Assembly: GCF_003351045.1 (NCBI RefSeq)
Contig: NZ_QQZY01000004.1
Coordinates: forward strand, 62,001 to 126,000
Direction of reading: 5' to 3'
DNA from: Gaiella occulta
GTDB lineage: Bacteria; Actinomycetota; Thermoleophilia; Gaiellales; Gaiellaceae
Length of the DNA: 64,000 bases
Shown here: positions 7,271 through 16,607 of the stretch, piece after piece
Layout of the letters: each line of letters begins with the position of its first letter
How positions within the stretch are numbered: the first letter of the stretch is position 1
Program-made: the position numbers and the translations under genes
Notes under the pieces: generated by a model
Database searches by the model: none
Told to the model about the DNA's origin: nothing
The model's input: only the letters and a program-made list of their open reading frames with translations

Positions 7271-9640
7271 CTACCCGGGGGGATCGGTGCGGCAGGGCAG
7301 AAGCCGCAGCGAGACCGTACGCGGAGCGTTGCCGATCTTGACGACGATGCCCCGTCGCCGCGAGGTCTCGACCGTCCACCCGGACGGCACGAGCGGCAGC
7401 CGCGCCGCCGTCCGGCGGGTCAGCGTCGACGATCCGCTCTCGACGCCGCACGTGCGCCTCGCGCCGAGGACGACGAGCTGCTGCTCCCTGCGGGCGCGCG
7501 AGATCGTGACGCGGGTGACGCCGTCGCCGTCCGTGCGCGCGGTCAGGGTCGAGCCGCGGTCGGCGGCGCGCGCCGTCGTAGCGGCGGCCGGCGCCAGGAG
7601 CCACCCCTGCCGGTCGCCGCGGACGAGGTCGTCCACCCGCCACGGGTCCTGCCACAGAGCCGGAGTGCGGGCGTTGAAGGCGAGCGCGCTCCCGCGCCGC
7701 AGGTAGAGCGGGAAGTCGGCCCTGCCCGAGGTCCGCTCGACGGTCGCCGGCCCGCGGGTCGCCGCTCCGGTGAACATGTCGACCCACGTGCCGGCAGGCA
7801 GGTAGACCGAGGTCGTCGTTCGGCCGTCCGCGCCGCCGCTCGTCGTTACCGGCGCCGCGAGCAGGCCGGCTCCGACGGTGAACTCGAGATCATGCTTCCA
7901 CGCCCGCTCGTCGGCGGGCCAGGTGAGGCCGAGCGGCCGGATCACGGGGATCCCCGTGCGGCTCGCCTGCCGGGCCAGCTCGTAGAGCGCGGGAACGAGC
8001 TCGTAGTGCAGCGTCGCCGCTGCGCGGAAGGGCTCGACCGCGTCGTCGCCGAGCTCCCAGAACCTCGCGTTCGGGCCGTCGCCGCCCACCTCGAAGATGG
8101 GGGTCAGCGCCGCGAACTGCGCCCAGCGGGCGAAGACCTCCGCCGTCAGCGTGCCGCCGCTGTAGCCGCCGACGTCGGATCCCCAGACCGGCGCTCCCGC
8201 GACGCCTGCGGTCTGGGCGGCCCGTATCGACGCGGACAGGCCTGTGAACGTCTGCGGCGCGTCCGGCCCGACCACGCCGGGCAGCAGCGACGAGGAGCCG
8301 GGCACGAAGGCGCGGAAGAGGGAGCCGAACGGACGTCCGCCCATCGCGTCGCGGGCGGCGCGGGCATAGAGGAGGGGGTACTGCGCCTGAATCGGCCCCC
8401 CGGGCCCCGCCGCGAGCCGCGCGTCCTCGAGGTCGACCTCGTCGCCCCGGTCTCCCTTGAAGCCGTCGACGCCCAGCTCGACGAGGCGGCGGAGGCTCTC
8501 CGTGAAGTCGGCCCGTGAGGCCGGCAGCGTGAGGTCGCGCAGGAAGATCTGGTCGTCACCGGTCAGCCAGCCGTCGGGGAGCGAGGGCTCGGCGCAGGAG
8601 GGGCGCCTGATCTGCGGCGAGATCCACAGCATGAAGCGGACGCCCGCCGCGTGCACCGCGTCGATCATCCCCTTCGGGTCGGGGAAGACGACGGGATCGA
8701 AGCGCAGGGCGCCGTAGCACGTGCTCGCGTTGGCCCCGACCTCCCACGGATTGTCGAGCAGGATCCAGCCGAGCGGCAGCTGCCGTGACCGCATCTGCTC
8801 GATGTCGTCGAAGAGCTCGCCGGGCCCCGTCACGCGGTCGCGCCACTTGATCAGCGCGAGCTGCGGCAGCCACGGCGCGCGCGGCCGTCCGACCTGGGCC
8901 GCGTAGCGCTCGATCACGCGCGCGATCGTGCCGGGGACGATCTCGAACGAGAGGGACGCGGCCTTGAGGCAGAGGCGTACCGCCTCGATCGCCCGCCCCA
9001 CCGAGCACGGCGGCTGGCCGAGGTCACAGGCGAAGTTCGCGTCGTCGACGGCGCCTGGGAAGCCGATGCGTCCCACGGCGTGCGTCGAGAACCACGCACC
9101 GAAGCCACCGCTCGAGGCGAAGAACGGGCTCGGGGAGGAGCTCCCACAGGCGCTCCAGACCTTCAGCGGCACGACCGTGCGGCGCATGTCGACCCAGCGG
9201 GTGCGCTGCCCGGTGCCGAGGAAGTGGTCGCGGCTCGAGGCTGCCAGGGTGACGCGGACCGCCTGCACCCCGGCGGGCGACGAGAAGCGCCAGCGGACGG
9301 CGAGCCCCGGCCCCACGCGGCGCACCGTCACGATCGCGGTTCTGCCGCCGGGCTCGTCCGTCGCGACGGTGTAGGTGCTCCCGCCCGAGAACCCCTTGCG
9401 GGTGAGCAGGCGGGTGAGGCGGTGCTCGACGCCGTCGGAGGTGACGTAGACGAGCGGCGTGGTAGCCCCCCCGAAGGCGGTGACGTGCTTCCCGGCCGCG
9501 ATCGCGACGACGCGGAAGGGCGCGGCCTCCACGCTCCAGGTGGCTTCCTCCCTCGTGTCTGCGCTCCCCGAGCCCCCGTCGGCGAGGGCGAGCAGGAAGA
9601 GGGCGCCGAGCGCGCTCGCGAGTCGATGGATACGCGGCAC
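7271..9640 (-). CDS. Secreted glycoside hydrolase family 31 (alpha-glycosidase)
   Basis: A 789-residue protein with a signal peptide (hydrophobic ALGALFLLALA after a basic start). The GH31 barrel holds the nucleophile region DGFKGDRGDE near residue 395 and the acid/base region PVWGSDVGGYSGG near residue 488. The downstream HDLEFTVGAGLLAAPV and YLPAGTWVDMFTG segments are typical of the post-barrel beta domain. GH31 enzymes retain configuration and cleave alpha-glucosides, alpha-xylosides or sulfoquinovosides; the exact substrate cannot be read here. The nearby UDP-xylose-type synthase gene makes alpha-xylosides an option. Start is GTG 9640, with no TANNNT box at leaderless spacing. It is convergent with the GT2 gene at 6250. 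Confidence 0.88.
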   Translation of the reverse strand: MPRIHRLASALGALFLLALADGGSGSADTREEATWSVEAAPFRVVAIAAGKHVTAFGGATTPLVYVTSDGVEHRLTRLLTRKGFSGGSTYTVATDEPGGRTAIVTVRRVGPGLAVRWRFSSPAGVQAVRVTLAASSRDHFLGTGQRTRWVDMRRTVVPLKVWSACGSSSPSPFFASSGGFGAWFSTHAVGRIGFPGAVDDANFACDLGQPPCSVGRAIEAVRLCLKAASLSFEIVPGTIARVIERYAAQVGRPRAPWLPQLALIKWRDRVTGPGELFDDIEQMRSRQLPLGWILLDNPWEVGANASTCYGALRFDPVVFPDPKGMIDAVHAAGVRFMLWISPQIRRPSCAEPSLPDGWLTGDDQIFLRDLTLPASRADFTESLRRLVELGVDGFKGDRGDEVDLEDARLAAGPGGPIQAQYPLLYARAARDAMGGRPFGSLFRAFVPGSSSLLPGVVGPDAPQTFTGLSASIRAAQTAGVAGAPVWGSDVGGYSGGTLTAEVFARWAQFAALTPIFEVGGDGPNARFWELGDDAVEPFRAAATLHYELVPALYELARQASRTGIPVIRPLGLTWPADERAWKHDLEFTVGAGLLAAPVTTSGGADGRTTTSVYLPAGTWVDMFTGAATRGPATVERTSGRADFPLYLRRGSALAFNARTPALWQDPWRVDDLVRGDRQGWLLAPAAATTARAADRGSTLTARTDGDGVTRVTISRARREQQLVVLGARRTCGVESGSSTLTRRTAARLPLVPSGWTVETSRRRGIVVKIGNAPRTVSLRLLPCRTDPPG

Positions 9641-9673
9641 GGCTCAACGATCGTCGTCCCGGGTGTGGATTCC

Positions 9674-9757
9674 GTAAGGAGCGGCGGTGTCTTCTGTAAG
9701 GAGCAGCGGCGCCGGCGCCCGCGGACGCCGAGCGTGTACGTGAGGATGCTGTAAGGA
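9674..9757. repeat. Three direct copies of GTAAGGA between divergent genes
   Basis: GTAAGGA occurs at 9674-9680, 9696-9702 and 9751-9757, in the 157 bases between the divergent GH31 and decarboxylase genes. Start-to-start spacings are 22 and 55 bases. They could be operator copies for a regulator of both genes; nothing more can be shown from sequence. Confidence 0.35.
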
Positions 9758-9784
9758 TCTTCGCGCGCCGCCCGACGGGCCGGG

Positions 9785-9790
9785 TAGCAT
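9785..9790 (+). promoter_or_regulatory. TAGCAT -10 hexamer, leaderless promoter
   Basis: TAGCAT is followed by 7 bases and ATG 9798. It lies 27 bases after the last GTAAGGA repeat, so a protein bound there would sit in the -35 region. Confidence 0.5.
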
Positions 9791-9797
9791 CGCCGAG

Positions 9798-10736
9798 ATG
9801 CCCACGTCCGTGGTCACCGGCGGTGCCGGCTTTCTCGGCTCGCACCTCTGCGAAGCGCTTCTCGCCCGCGGTCATCGTGTGATCTGCGTGGACAACCTCG
9901 AGACCGGATCGCTCTCGAACATCGAGCACCTGCGCGGCTCCCAGTTCGTCTTCCGCCCGCACGACATGACGGTGCACGTCCAGATCGACGAGCCCGTCGA
10001 CTTCGTCTACCACCTGGCGAGCCCGGCGAGCCCGATCGACTACCTGCGCCTGCCGCTGCAGACGCTCAAGGTCGGCTCGTACGGCACCCACAACGCGCTC
10101 GGCCTCGCGAAGGTGAAGCGGGCGCGCTTCCTGCTCGCCTCGACGAGCGAGGTGTACGGCGACCCCCAGGTGCACCCGCAGCCGGAGACGTACTGGGGCC
10201 ACGTCAACCCGATCGGGCCGCGCGGCGTCTACGACGAGGCGAAACGGTACGCCGAGGCGCTCACAATGGCATACCACCGCCAGCAGGGCGTCGACACCGC
10301 GATCGTCCGCATCTTCAACACCTACGGGCCCCTGATGCGCCCGCACGACGGCCGTGCGATCCCGACCTTCATGCGCCAGGCGCTCGAGCAGAAGCCGCTG
10401 ACGGTGTTCGGCAGCGGCTTGCAGACGCGGAGCTTCTGCTACGTCGACGACCTCGTCCGCGGTCTCATCCTGCTCGCGGAGTCGGGCGAGCACCTGCCGG
10501 TCAACATCGGCAATCCGACGGAGATGTCGTTGCTCGAGCTCGCCGAGACGGTCATCCGCGTCACCGGCTCGACGAGCCAGATCGTGTTCGAGGCGCTTCC
10601 CGTCGACGATCCGCAGGTGCGCCAGCCCGACATCACGCGCGCGCGGCAGCTGCTCGGCTGGGAGCCGCAGGTCGGCCTCGAAGAGGGGCTGCAGAAGACG
10701 CTGGCATCGCTCGGCAGGGAATCGGCGCGTGCGTAG
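9798..10736 (+). CDS. UDP-glucuronate decarboxylase-like NAD-dependent epimerase/dehydratase (UDP-xylose synthase type)
   Basis: A 312-residue short-chain dehydrogenase of the extended type. [11 protein letters not shown] binds [14 protein letters not shown] holds the catalytic Ser/Thr-Ser-Glu, and [13 protein letters not shown] is the YxxxK motif. The stretch [19 protein letters not shown] and [11 protein letters not shown] are characteristic of UXS, which oxidises and decarboxylates UDP-glucuronate to UDP-xylose. [16 protein letters not shown] then leads into the substrate domain. It would supply a pentose for the polysaccharide. The GH-A gene starts inside its 3' end. Confidence 0.85.
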   Translation: MPTSVVTGGAGFLGSHLCEALLARGHRVICVDNLETGSLSNIEHLRGSQFVFRPHDMTVHVQIDEPVDFVYHLASPASPIDYLRLPLQTLKVGSYGTHNALGLAKVKRARFLLASTSEVYGDPQVHPQPETYWGHVNPIGPRGVYDEAKRYAEALTMAYHRQQGVDTAIVRIFNTYGPLMRPHDGRAIPTFMRQALEQKPLTVFGSGLQTRSFCYVDDLVRGLILLAESGEHLPVNIGNPTEMSLLELAETVIRVTGSTSQIVFEALPVDDPQVRQPDITRARQLLGWEPQVGLEEGLQKTLASLGRESARA

Positions 10737-11889
10737 AGCCGCTCTCGTCGTGGCGACGCTGACGGTCGCCGGCTCGATGCTGCTCGCGTCGACGGCGCAG
10801 GCGTCGAAGTTCATCCAGCCCGGCATCCTCGACGACGCCCAGATCCTGTACGGCAACCCCGACAAGGTCTTCCCGATCCTGCAGCAGATGAACACGAAGC
10901 TCGTCCGCGTCAATCTCTGGTGGGGCGGGCCCGCACTGACGGTGGCGAGCCGCAGGCCCGCCAACCCGACCAACCCGAACGACCCGGCGTACGACTGGGC
11001 CACCTACGACCGCACCGTCACCTACGCGGCGAAGTTCGGCATGAAGGTCGTGCTCTCCATCCTCGGCACGCCGCGCTGGGCGAACGGCGCCAGGGGGTGG
11101 AACGTCGCTCCGACCAACGCCTCCGACCTGAGGAGCTTCGCCGTCGCCGCGGCGAGGCGCTACAGCGGCCTCCACGCCGGCCCCGACGGGACGCCGCTGC
11201 CGCGGGTGCCGTACTGGCTCGTGTGGAACGAGCCGAACAATCCCGTGTTCCTGAGACCCCAGTACGCGAAGGTGCGCGGCTCCTGGCAGATCGTCAGCGG
11301 CCGCGCGTACGCGCAGATGTGCAACGCGGTCGTCCAGGGTGTCCACTCGGTCAGCCGCGACCTCAAGGTCGGCTGCGGCGTGACGGGCCCGCGCGGGAAC
11401 AACAACCCCAACTCGCCGCGCCCGTCCGTGTCGCCGCTGCCGTTCCTGCGGGCGATGCACGCAGGCGGCGCGCGCGGCTACGACGCCTACGCGCACCACC
11501 CCTACTACGGCTCGGTCAAGGAGACGCCGGCGACGCCTCCGCCGCCGCCTCCGCGCGGGCAGCCGGCGACCGCGGTCACGCTCGGCAACTTCCAGCTTCT
11601 CACGCGGGAGCTCGCGAGGCTCAGGATCCGCGCGCGCATCTGGGTGACCGAATACGGCTACCAGACGAACCCGCCCGACAGAGTGCTCGGCGTCTCGTGG
11701 GCCGATCAGGCCACGTACATGAAGCAGGCCTACGCGAAGCTCAAGGCCAATCCGCGCGTCGACATGTTCATCTGGTTCCTCCTGCGCGACGAGACCCGCC
11801 TCAACGGCTGGCAGTCCGGCCTCTACACCGCATCCGGCGCGCGCAAGGACGCCCGCGAGGCCTTCGAGGGCCTCGCGAAGAAGAAGTAG
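10729..11889 (+). CDS. Secreted glycoside hydrolase, clan GH-A (cellulase-like barrel)
   Basis: A 386-residue protein with a signal peptide ending near STAQA (residues 22-26). The barrel shows the two clan GH-A glutamates: the acid/base in [10 protein letters not shown] (near residue 165) and the nucleophile in [11 protein letters not shown] (near residue 305). An HHPYYG loop lies between them. A proline run at about residues 265-272 is a likely loop. The family within the clan (GH5, GH39 or a related one) is unclear, and so is the substrate. GTG 10729 overlaps the upstream stop by 8 bases, so translation is probably coupled to the decarboxylase. Confidence 0.82.
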   Translation: MRRAALVVATLTVAGSMLLASTAQASKFIQPGILDDAQILYGNPDKVFPILQQMNTKLVRVNLWWGGPALTVASRRPANPTNPNDPAYDWATYDRTVTYAAKFGMKVVLSILGTPRWANGARGWNVAPTNASDLRSFAVAAARRYSGLHAGPDGTPLPRVPYWLVWNEPNNPVFLRPQYAKVRGSWQIVSGRAYAQMCNAVVQGVHSVSRDLKVGCGVTGPRGNNNPNSPRPSVSPLPFLRAMHAGGARGYDAYAHHPYYGSVKETPATPPPPPPRGQPATAVTLGNFQLLTRELARLRIRARIWVTEYGYQTNPPDRVLGVSWADQATYMKQAYAKLKANPRVDMFIWFLLRDETRLNGWQSGLYTASGARKDAREAFEGLAKKK

Positions 11890-11895
11890 GAAGGG

Positions 11896-12282
11896 CTACC
11901 CGCCGAACGACGCGCGCCGCTCGAGATCCCCGGGATCCACGAGGTGGCCGTCGCGCTCCACGTACCCGTCCTTGCCGCCGACGACGACGAGCACGAGATC
12001 GTCGTCGCCGACGTTCGACACCTTGCGCGGCGTCGTGGACTCCACGTGGCACAGCCCTCCCGGCCCGAGCACGCGCGCCTCTCCGTCCACCTCGAAGCGC
12101 GCGGTTCCGCGGTGGACGAAGTACAGCTCGTCCTGGTGGTCGTGGTAGTGCAGGAACCCTTCCTGGCCGGGCGGGTAGACGATCGCGTTGACGCCGAACG
12201 CGGTCACCCCGAGCTCGCGCCGGATCTTGCGGAACCCGGGGCCCTCGCCCAGCTCGTCGATCGTGCCGAAGCTGTGTCCCAT
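11896..12282 (-). CDS. Cupin-domain protein
   Basis: A 128-residue single-domain cupin. The two conserved motifs are visible: G(X)5HXH(X)3-4E as FLHYHDHQDELYFV, and the second motif as GPGGLCHVESTTPRKV. Three histidines and one glutamate could bind a metal. Cupins in sugar loci are often epimerases or isomerases, but this short form with a storage-type fold gives no firm function. Start is ATG 12282, chosen over an upstream in-frame ATG because AGGAG lies 5 bases before it. It sits 2 bases after the epimerase stop and ends a minus-strand operon. Confidence 0.82.
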   Translation of the reverse strand: MGHSFGTIDELGEGPGFRKIRRELGVTAFGVNAIVYPPGQEGFLHYHDHQDELYFVHRGTARFEVDGEARVLGPGGLCHVESTTPRKVSNVGDDDLVLVVVGGKDGYVERDGHLVDPGDLERRASFGG

Positions 12283-12284
12283 CC

Positions 12285-13223
12285 TCACTCCTCTCCGAGC
12301 AGTGTCTCGATCGTCCGTCGCAGGCCGTCCTCGAAGCCGACCGTGGGCTCGAAGCCGAGCAGATCTCTTGCCGCCGTGACATCGGCCCACGAGGCGCGCA
12401 CGTCGCCGGCCCGCTCCGGCGCGTGCTCCTTCAGCACCGGGCGACCGAGCAGCCGGCCGATCGTGTCGGCAAGGTCGTTCACCGTCTGCGAGCCGCCCGT
12501 GGCGACGTTGAGGATCTCGCCGCTGACGACGGGGGCGTCGCCGGCGAGCAGGTTCGCGCGCACGACGTTCTCGACGTAGGTGAAGTCGCGCGACTGCTCG
12601 CCGTCGCCGTGCACCGTCACGGGCCTGCCCTCCACGATCGCGCGGATGAACCGCGGCACGACCGCCGCGTATTGGCTGTTCGGGTCCTGGCGCGGGCCGA
12701 ACACGTTGAAGTAGCGCAGCGAGATCGTCTCGATCGCGTAGACGCGGCTGAAGCTCGTGCAGAAGCGCTCCGCGGCGAGCTTTGCGACCGCATACGGCGA
12801 GATCGGGTCGGGCGCCTGCCCCTCGGTGCGCGGCAGCGCGCCACCGTTGCCGTAGACCGACGACGACGAGGCGTTGACGACGCGCCTGACGCCCTCGTCT
12901 CGCGCTGCCAGCAGGACGTTGAGCGTCCCCTCCACGTTCACGGCCGTCGTCGTCAGCGGATCCTGCACCGAGCGCGGCACCGACGGGAGAGCGCCGACGT
13001 GGAAGACGAGCTCGGACCCGCGAACCGCCGTGTGCACCCGCTCGTACGAGCGCAGGTCGCCCTCGACGACCTCGACGTCGCCGGCGATCTCGGCGAGGTT
13101 GTCGCGATTGCCCGTCGCGAAGTTGTCGAGCACGCGCACGTGGTCGCCGCGCTCGAGCAGCGCACGGACGAGGTTCGACCCGATGAACCCCGCGCCGCCG
13201 GTGACGAGCACCGTGCGGCTCAT
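12285..13223 (-). CDS. UDP-hexose / UDP-N-acetylhexosamine 4-epimerase (WbpP-like)
   Basis: A 312-residue extended SDR. TGGAGFIGSNLV binds NAD, ASSSSVYG and PYAVAKLAAE give the catalytic Ser and YxxxK. The segment RYFNVFGPRQDPNSQYAAVVPRF is the typical sequence of the WbpP/TviC group, which acts on UDP-GlcNAc/UDP-GalNAc and the matching uronates; plain GalE usually differs here. It would feed N-acetylgalactosamine-type residues into the glycan. ATGA overlap with the methyltransferase gene upstream. Confidence 0.87.
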   Translation of the reverse strand: MSRTVLVTGGAGFIGSNLVRALLERGDHVRVLDNFATGNRDNLAEIAGDVEVVEGDLRSYERVHTAVRGSELVFHVGALPSVPRSVQDPLTTTAVNVEGTLNVLLAARDEGVRRVVNASSSSVYGNGGALPRTEGQAPDPISPYAVAKLAAERFCTSFSRVYAIETISLRYFNVFGPRQDPNSQYAAVVPRFIRAIVEGRPVTVHGDGEQSRDFTYVENVVRANLLAGDAPVVSGEILNVATGGSQTVNDLADTIGRLLGRPVLKEHAPERAGDVRASWADVTAARDLLGFEPTVGFEDGLRRTIETLLGEE

Positions 13224-13930
13224 GCCGGGCGCTCCGCGACCACGTGGAAGTTCGCGAACAGCGTCCCCGGGCCGGGCTCGCGAAGCTGGGCCGAACGGCG
13301 GTCGACGGCGGACGCGACGGAGTTGATCGCGGCGACGAGGGGCCGCGCCAGGATGCCCGCGTGGGCCCGGCGGGCGGCGAGATCGAGGTAGAGCGAGGCG
13401 ATCATTCCCAGGCAGGCTGTGGTGCCGGAGGCGGGGGTCACCCTAACCGAAGCCCAGTCCGCGTTGTCGCGGAAGAGCTTCTCGAGCCCCGTGTGCGTCC
13501 AGCGCCAGTAGTCGGCCGGCGACGGGTGGTATGCCATCACGCCGTGCGTCGAGACGAGCACGCGGCCACCCGCTGCGGTGACCCGCGCCAGCTCCGAGAC
13601 GGCCCTGGCCGGGTCGTCGCAGTGCTCGAACACCTGGATGCAGATCGCGACGTCGTAGGCCGCGTCCTCGACCGGAAGCTCCTCCACGGAGCCCTCGAGC
13701 TCGGCGCGCGGGTTGGGAGCCGGGTCGACGCCGACGTAGGCGCTCGCGTAGGGCGCGAACAGGGGCTCGTAGGGCTTCTGGCCGCAGCCGACGTCGAGCA
13801 GTCGATACGGCCCGAGATCGGCGTGGGCTCGTGCGGCCTCCTCGGCGAGCCAGCGGGCGAGCGGCGCGCGCACCGCGTACGTTGGCATCGAGCGCGACGG
13901 GTGCAGGCGGGGATCCGAGCCGTCACTCAA
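13220..13930 (-). CDS. Class I SAM-dependent methyltransferase
   Basis: A 236-residue Rossmann methyltransferase. LLDVGCGQKPYEPLF is the SAM-binding motif I, VGVDPAPNP motif II, DVAICIQVFEHCDDP the post-II region and LARVTAAGGRVLVSTHGV motif III. It may methylate a sugar or act on a lipid-linked intermediate. TTG 13930 is used here, overlapping the ligase stop by 8 bases and keeping a DPRLHPSR stretch; ATG 13888 is the other candidate and would shorten the protein by 14 residues. ATGA overlap with the epimerase downstream. Confidence 0.85.
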   Translation of the reverse strand: MSDGSDPRLHPSRSMPTYAVRAPLARWLAEEAARAHADLGPYRLLDVGCGQKPYEPLFAPYASAYVGVDPAPNPRAELEGSVEELPVEDAAYDVAICIQVFEHCDDPARAVSELARVTAAGGRVLVSTHGVMAYHPSPADYWRWTHTGLEKLFRDNADWASVRVTPASGTTACLGMIASLYLDLAARRAHAGILARPLVAAINSVASAVDRRSAQLREPGPGTLFANFHVVAERPA

Positions 13931-15275
13931 GGACGCACGCGAGGCCGAAGGCCATCCAGGTGAGAGCCGCCAGTGGGATGCCCGGGACGAGACCCAGCCC
14001 GCCCCAGACGCCCGCGGCAACGAGCAGCCAGGCGACCCCGACGAGGGCGAGCGGTGTCGCGCGGGAACGACGGAGGCCCTTGACGAGGGCGGTCGCGAAC
14101 GCGGCGGCGAGGGCTGCAAAGCCGACCAGGCCGAGATCGGCCAGCGTTTGCAGGTACGCGTTCTGCACACCCCACCGGTGCTCCGGGGACGGGAAGGCCT
14201 CGGCCGGCACGTCCGGGAAGCGGCGGTGCGCGGAGCTCAGGTACGGCGTGTAGGCGAAGTCGTCGGAGGAGGCCTGCCAGCCCACGCCGACGATCGGGTG
14301 GTCGAGGAAGATACGCACGCCGATGTATCCAAGCAGGGTTCGGTGCGCGTAGCTCTGTACAGCGGTCGACTGGGCGGCGCGATCGCGGAGGCCGATGAAC
14401 TCGGCGAATCGCTCCAGCGCCGTCGCCCGCATCGCGGCCGTGCCGGCGGTGACGGCGAGGACGACGCCTGCAACGGCTGCCGCGTCGCGCAGCCGCAGAC
14501 TCCGACCGCGCAGCGAGACGGCGAGGATCGCCGCCCCCGCGAGCCAGAGCCCGATCACGCCGCTCATCGCACCGGAGAGAACGAGTCCGAGGGACCCGCC
14601 GGCCAGCGCTGCGGCAGACCATGGCCCTCCGAGCGGCGCCCTGCGCAGCGTCAGGCCGACCAACCCCACCGCGAGCGCGGCCCCCGAGAGCGCGGCGAAG
14701 TCGTGGATCCCGAGAAACGACGGCTCTCGCTGCCCCGGGCGCTTCCCCTCGAACTCGCTCACGAGCCCCGCGAACTGAAGAGCTCCCCATGACGATGCGA
14801 CGAGGCTCCAGGCGACGAGGGCACGCAGCAGGAGCACCCCGTCCCGCCGCGAGGCGACGAGGACGATCGTCGCGGGCGCGAGAAGGGCGTACCAGCCGAA
14901 CTTCGCCGCGCTCACGAGATGCGCTGCGAGGGCGTAGTCGTCGCCGCGGGCTATCGGCGCGAAGCTCTGCAGGACGATGATCGCAAGGAACGTACCCGCG
15001 GCCGCGAGGGGCCATGCCGAGGCGCGCAGCGACCCGGGCCCCTCTCGCGCGAGCCGGACGGCGGCGGCGACGACGGCAGAGGCGATCGCGGCGTCGGCGA
15101 GGGTGACGTCGATCGAGGTCGAGCGAAGCCCGATCGAGAGCGTCGGCTGGTATCTCGCGTGCAGGAAGACGAGCGGGACAGCCGCGGCGAGGATCAGCGT
15201 CCCGCCCGAGGGCCGCCGGTCGACCGACGTGGTGCCGGCGGTCGGAGCCGGGGTCGAGACCGTCTGGGACGCCAA
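13923..15275 (-). CDS. O-antigen ligase / Wzy-like polymerase family membrane protein
   Basis: A protein of about 450 residues with about ten membrane segments. Its large external loop carries LGYIGVRIFLDHPIVGVGW and HRWGVQNAYLQTLADLGLVG, the pattern of the Wzy_C family, in which a histidine-containing loop acts on undecaprenyl-linked glycan outside the membrane. In this locus, with a flippase divergently next to it and a Wzz-like protein upstream, a polymerase role is likely. TTG 15284 would add three residues, but it lies inside the TATAGT box at 15284-15289, so TTG 15275, 8 bases after that box, fits a leaderless start better. First gene of a four-gene operon. Confidence 0.85.
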   Translation of the reverse strand: MASQTVSTPAPTAGTTSVDRRPSGGTLILAAAVPLVFLHARYQPTLSIGLRSTSIDVTLADAAIASAVVAAAVRLAREGPGSLRASAWPLAAAGTFLAIIVLQSFAPIARGDDYALAAHLVSAAKFGWYALLAPATIVLVASRRDGVLLLRALVAWSLVASSWGALQFAGLVSEFEGKRPGQREPSFLGIHDFAALSGAALAVGLVGLTLRRAPLGGPWSAAALAGGSLGLVLSGAMSGVIGLWLAGAAILAVSLRGRSLRLRDAAAVAGVVLAVTAGTAAMRATALERFAEFIGLRDRAAQSTAVQSYAHRTLLGYIGVRIFLDHPIVGVGWQASSDDFAYTPYLSSAHRRFPDVPAEAFPSPEHRWGVQNAYLQTLADLGLVGFAALAAAFATALVKGLRRSRATPLALVGVAWLLVAAGVWGGLGLVPGIPLAALTWMAFGLACVLE

Positions 15276-15283
15276 CGCCGCCA

Positions 15284-15291
15284 ACTATACT
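15284..15291. promoter_or_regulatory. Shared bidirectional -10 element (TATACT / TATAGT)
   Basis: Eight bases hold TATACT on the plus strand (15286-15291) and TATAGT on the minus strand (15284-15289). The plus box is 11 bases before ATG 15303 (flippase); the minus box is 8 bases before TTG 15275 (ligase). One AT-rich island in GC-rich DNA thus probably serves both strands. Confidence 0.5.
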
Positions 15292-15302
15292 GGCCGGTCG
15301 TC

Positions 15303-16607
15303 ATGCGCTCGCGGCTTCTCTGGCGTCGTTCGGCGACGGCCGCGGGGCTCTACTCCGCGGTCGCGCTCGGTATCGCGGGGACGGTCGTCGCGTCGAGGGT
15401 GCTCGGCCTCGAGCGCTTCGGCCTCTACGCGACCGCTCTCGCCGTGGCGTCGTTCCTCCAGACCTTGCTCGACCTCACGGTCGAGGAGTCGCTGACGAAG
15501 TACGGATTCCGCTACGTCGCCGCCGAGGACTGGGGGCGCCTCCACCGCCTGTTCGCACGTGCGCTGCAGCTCAAGCTCGCCGGCGGCGCGCTTGCCGGCG
15601 CGGCGCTCCTCGCGCTGGCGCCGCTCGCGGACGTGGTGTTCGGCGCCGAGGGGCTGACGGCCGCGGTGCTCGTGTCCGCGGGGCTCCCTCTCGTGCAGGC
15701 GCCCGAGAACGTGGCCGCGACGGCCCTGCTGCTGCGTGGGCGCTACGACCTGCGCGGCGCCTACATGGCGTTCGCGATGGGGCTGCGGCTGGCCGCGATC
15801 GCGATCGGCACGCAGTTCGGGATCTGGCAGACGGTCGCCCTCATCGTCGCCGCGCAGGCGATCTCGACGGGCGCCGTCGGCGCCGTCGGCCTCGCCGCGT
15901 ACCGGCGCTTCCCCGCCGCGCCGCAGCGGCCGCTCGGCGACGACCGGCGTGAGATCGTCTCCTTCGTCGCGCAGTCGAGCCTCGCCACCGGCATGCTCTC
16001 CCTCCGCACCACGCTCGCGCCGCTCTTGCTCGGCGTCGTCGCCGGGCCGACCCAGGTCGGCCTCCTGCGCATCGCCCAGGCACCGCAGAGCGGCCTCACG
16101 GCCGCGAGCTCGCCGGTGCGCCTGGTGCTGCTGACCGAGCAGACGCGCGACTGGGAGCGGGGACAGGAGCGCGACGTCGTCGCCGGCGTCCGCCGCTACA
16201 TGCTCGCCGCCGGAGCGCTGATGACCGTTGCGGTGCCCGTGTTCATGCTCGCGATGCCGTGGCTCGTACGGGTCGTCTTCGGGTCGGACTACGCGAACGC
16301 GGTCACCGCGGCCAGGGTCATCCTCGTTGCGGCCGCCGTGCAGCTCGTGCTCGGCTGGACGAAGTCGCTGCCGGTCACGATCGGCCGGCCGAGGCTGCGC
16401 ATCCTCACGCACGGGATCGAGACGGCCGTCCTGCTCCCGCTCGTCGTCGCGTTCGGTGCGATCTGGGGCGTCAGCGGCGCCGCGATCGCGATGCTCGTGG
16501 CGACGATCGTCTTCGCCGCCGTCTGGGCGGTCGTGCTCGCGCGGCTCGCGACCGAGGTGGAGGAGCGCCACGCGGCGGCGGCGAGCGGGAGCGCTCCGGC
16601 GGCGTGA
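15303..16607 (+). CDS. Polysaccharide flippase (Wzx-like, MOP superfamily)
   Basis: A 434-residue protein with 12 or so membrane helices and no large soluble domain, matching the Wzx/MOP length. The first helices (GLYSAVALGIAGTVVASRVLGLERFGLYATAL) show the family pattern of an early glycine-rich helix followed by a GLERFGLYA turn. Wzx proteins flip undecaprenyl-diphosphate-linked oligosaccharides to the outer face. It heads a five-gene operon: the next four genes are GT4 enzymes, each overlapping the one before by 4 bases. A second flippase is at 33461. Confidence 0.86.
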   Translation: MRSRLLWRRSATAAGLYSAVALGIAGTVVASRVLGLERFGLYATALAVASFLQTLLDLTVEESLTKYGFRYVAAEDWGRLHRLFARALQLKLAGGALAGAALLALAPLADVVFGAEGLTAAVLVSAGLPLVQAPENVAATALLLRGRYDLRGAYMAFAMGLRLAAIAIGTQFGIWQTVALIVAAQAISTGAVGAVGLAAYRRFPAAPQRPLGDDRREIVSFVAQSSLATGMLSLRTTLAPLLLGVVAGPTQVGLLRIAQAPQSGLTAASSPVRLVLLTEQTRDWERGQERDVVAGVRRYMLAAGALMTVAVPVFMLAMPWLVRVVFGSDYANAVTAARVILVAAAVQLVLGWTKSLPVTIGRPRLRILTHGIETAVLLPLVVAFGAIWGVSGAAIAMLVATIVFAAVWAVVLARLATEVEERHAAAASGSAPAA

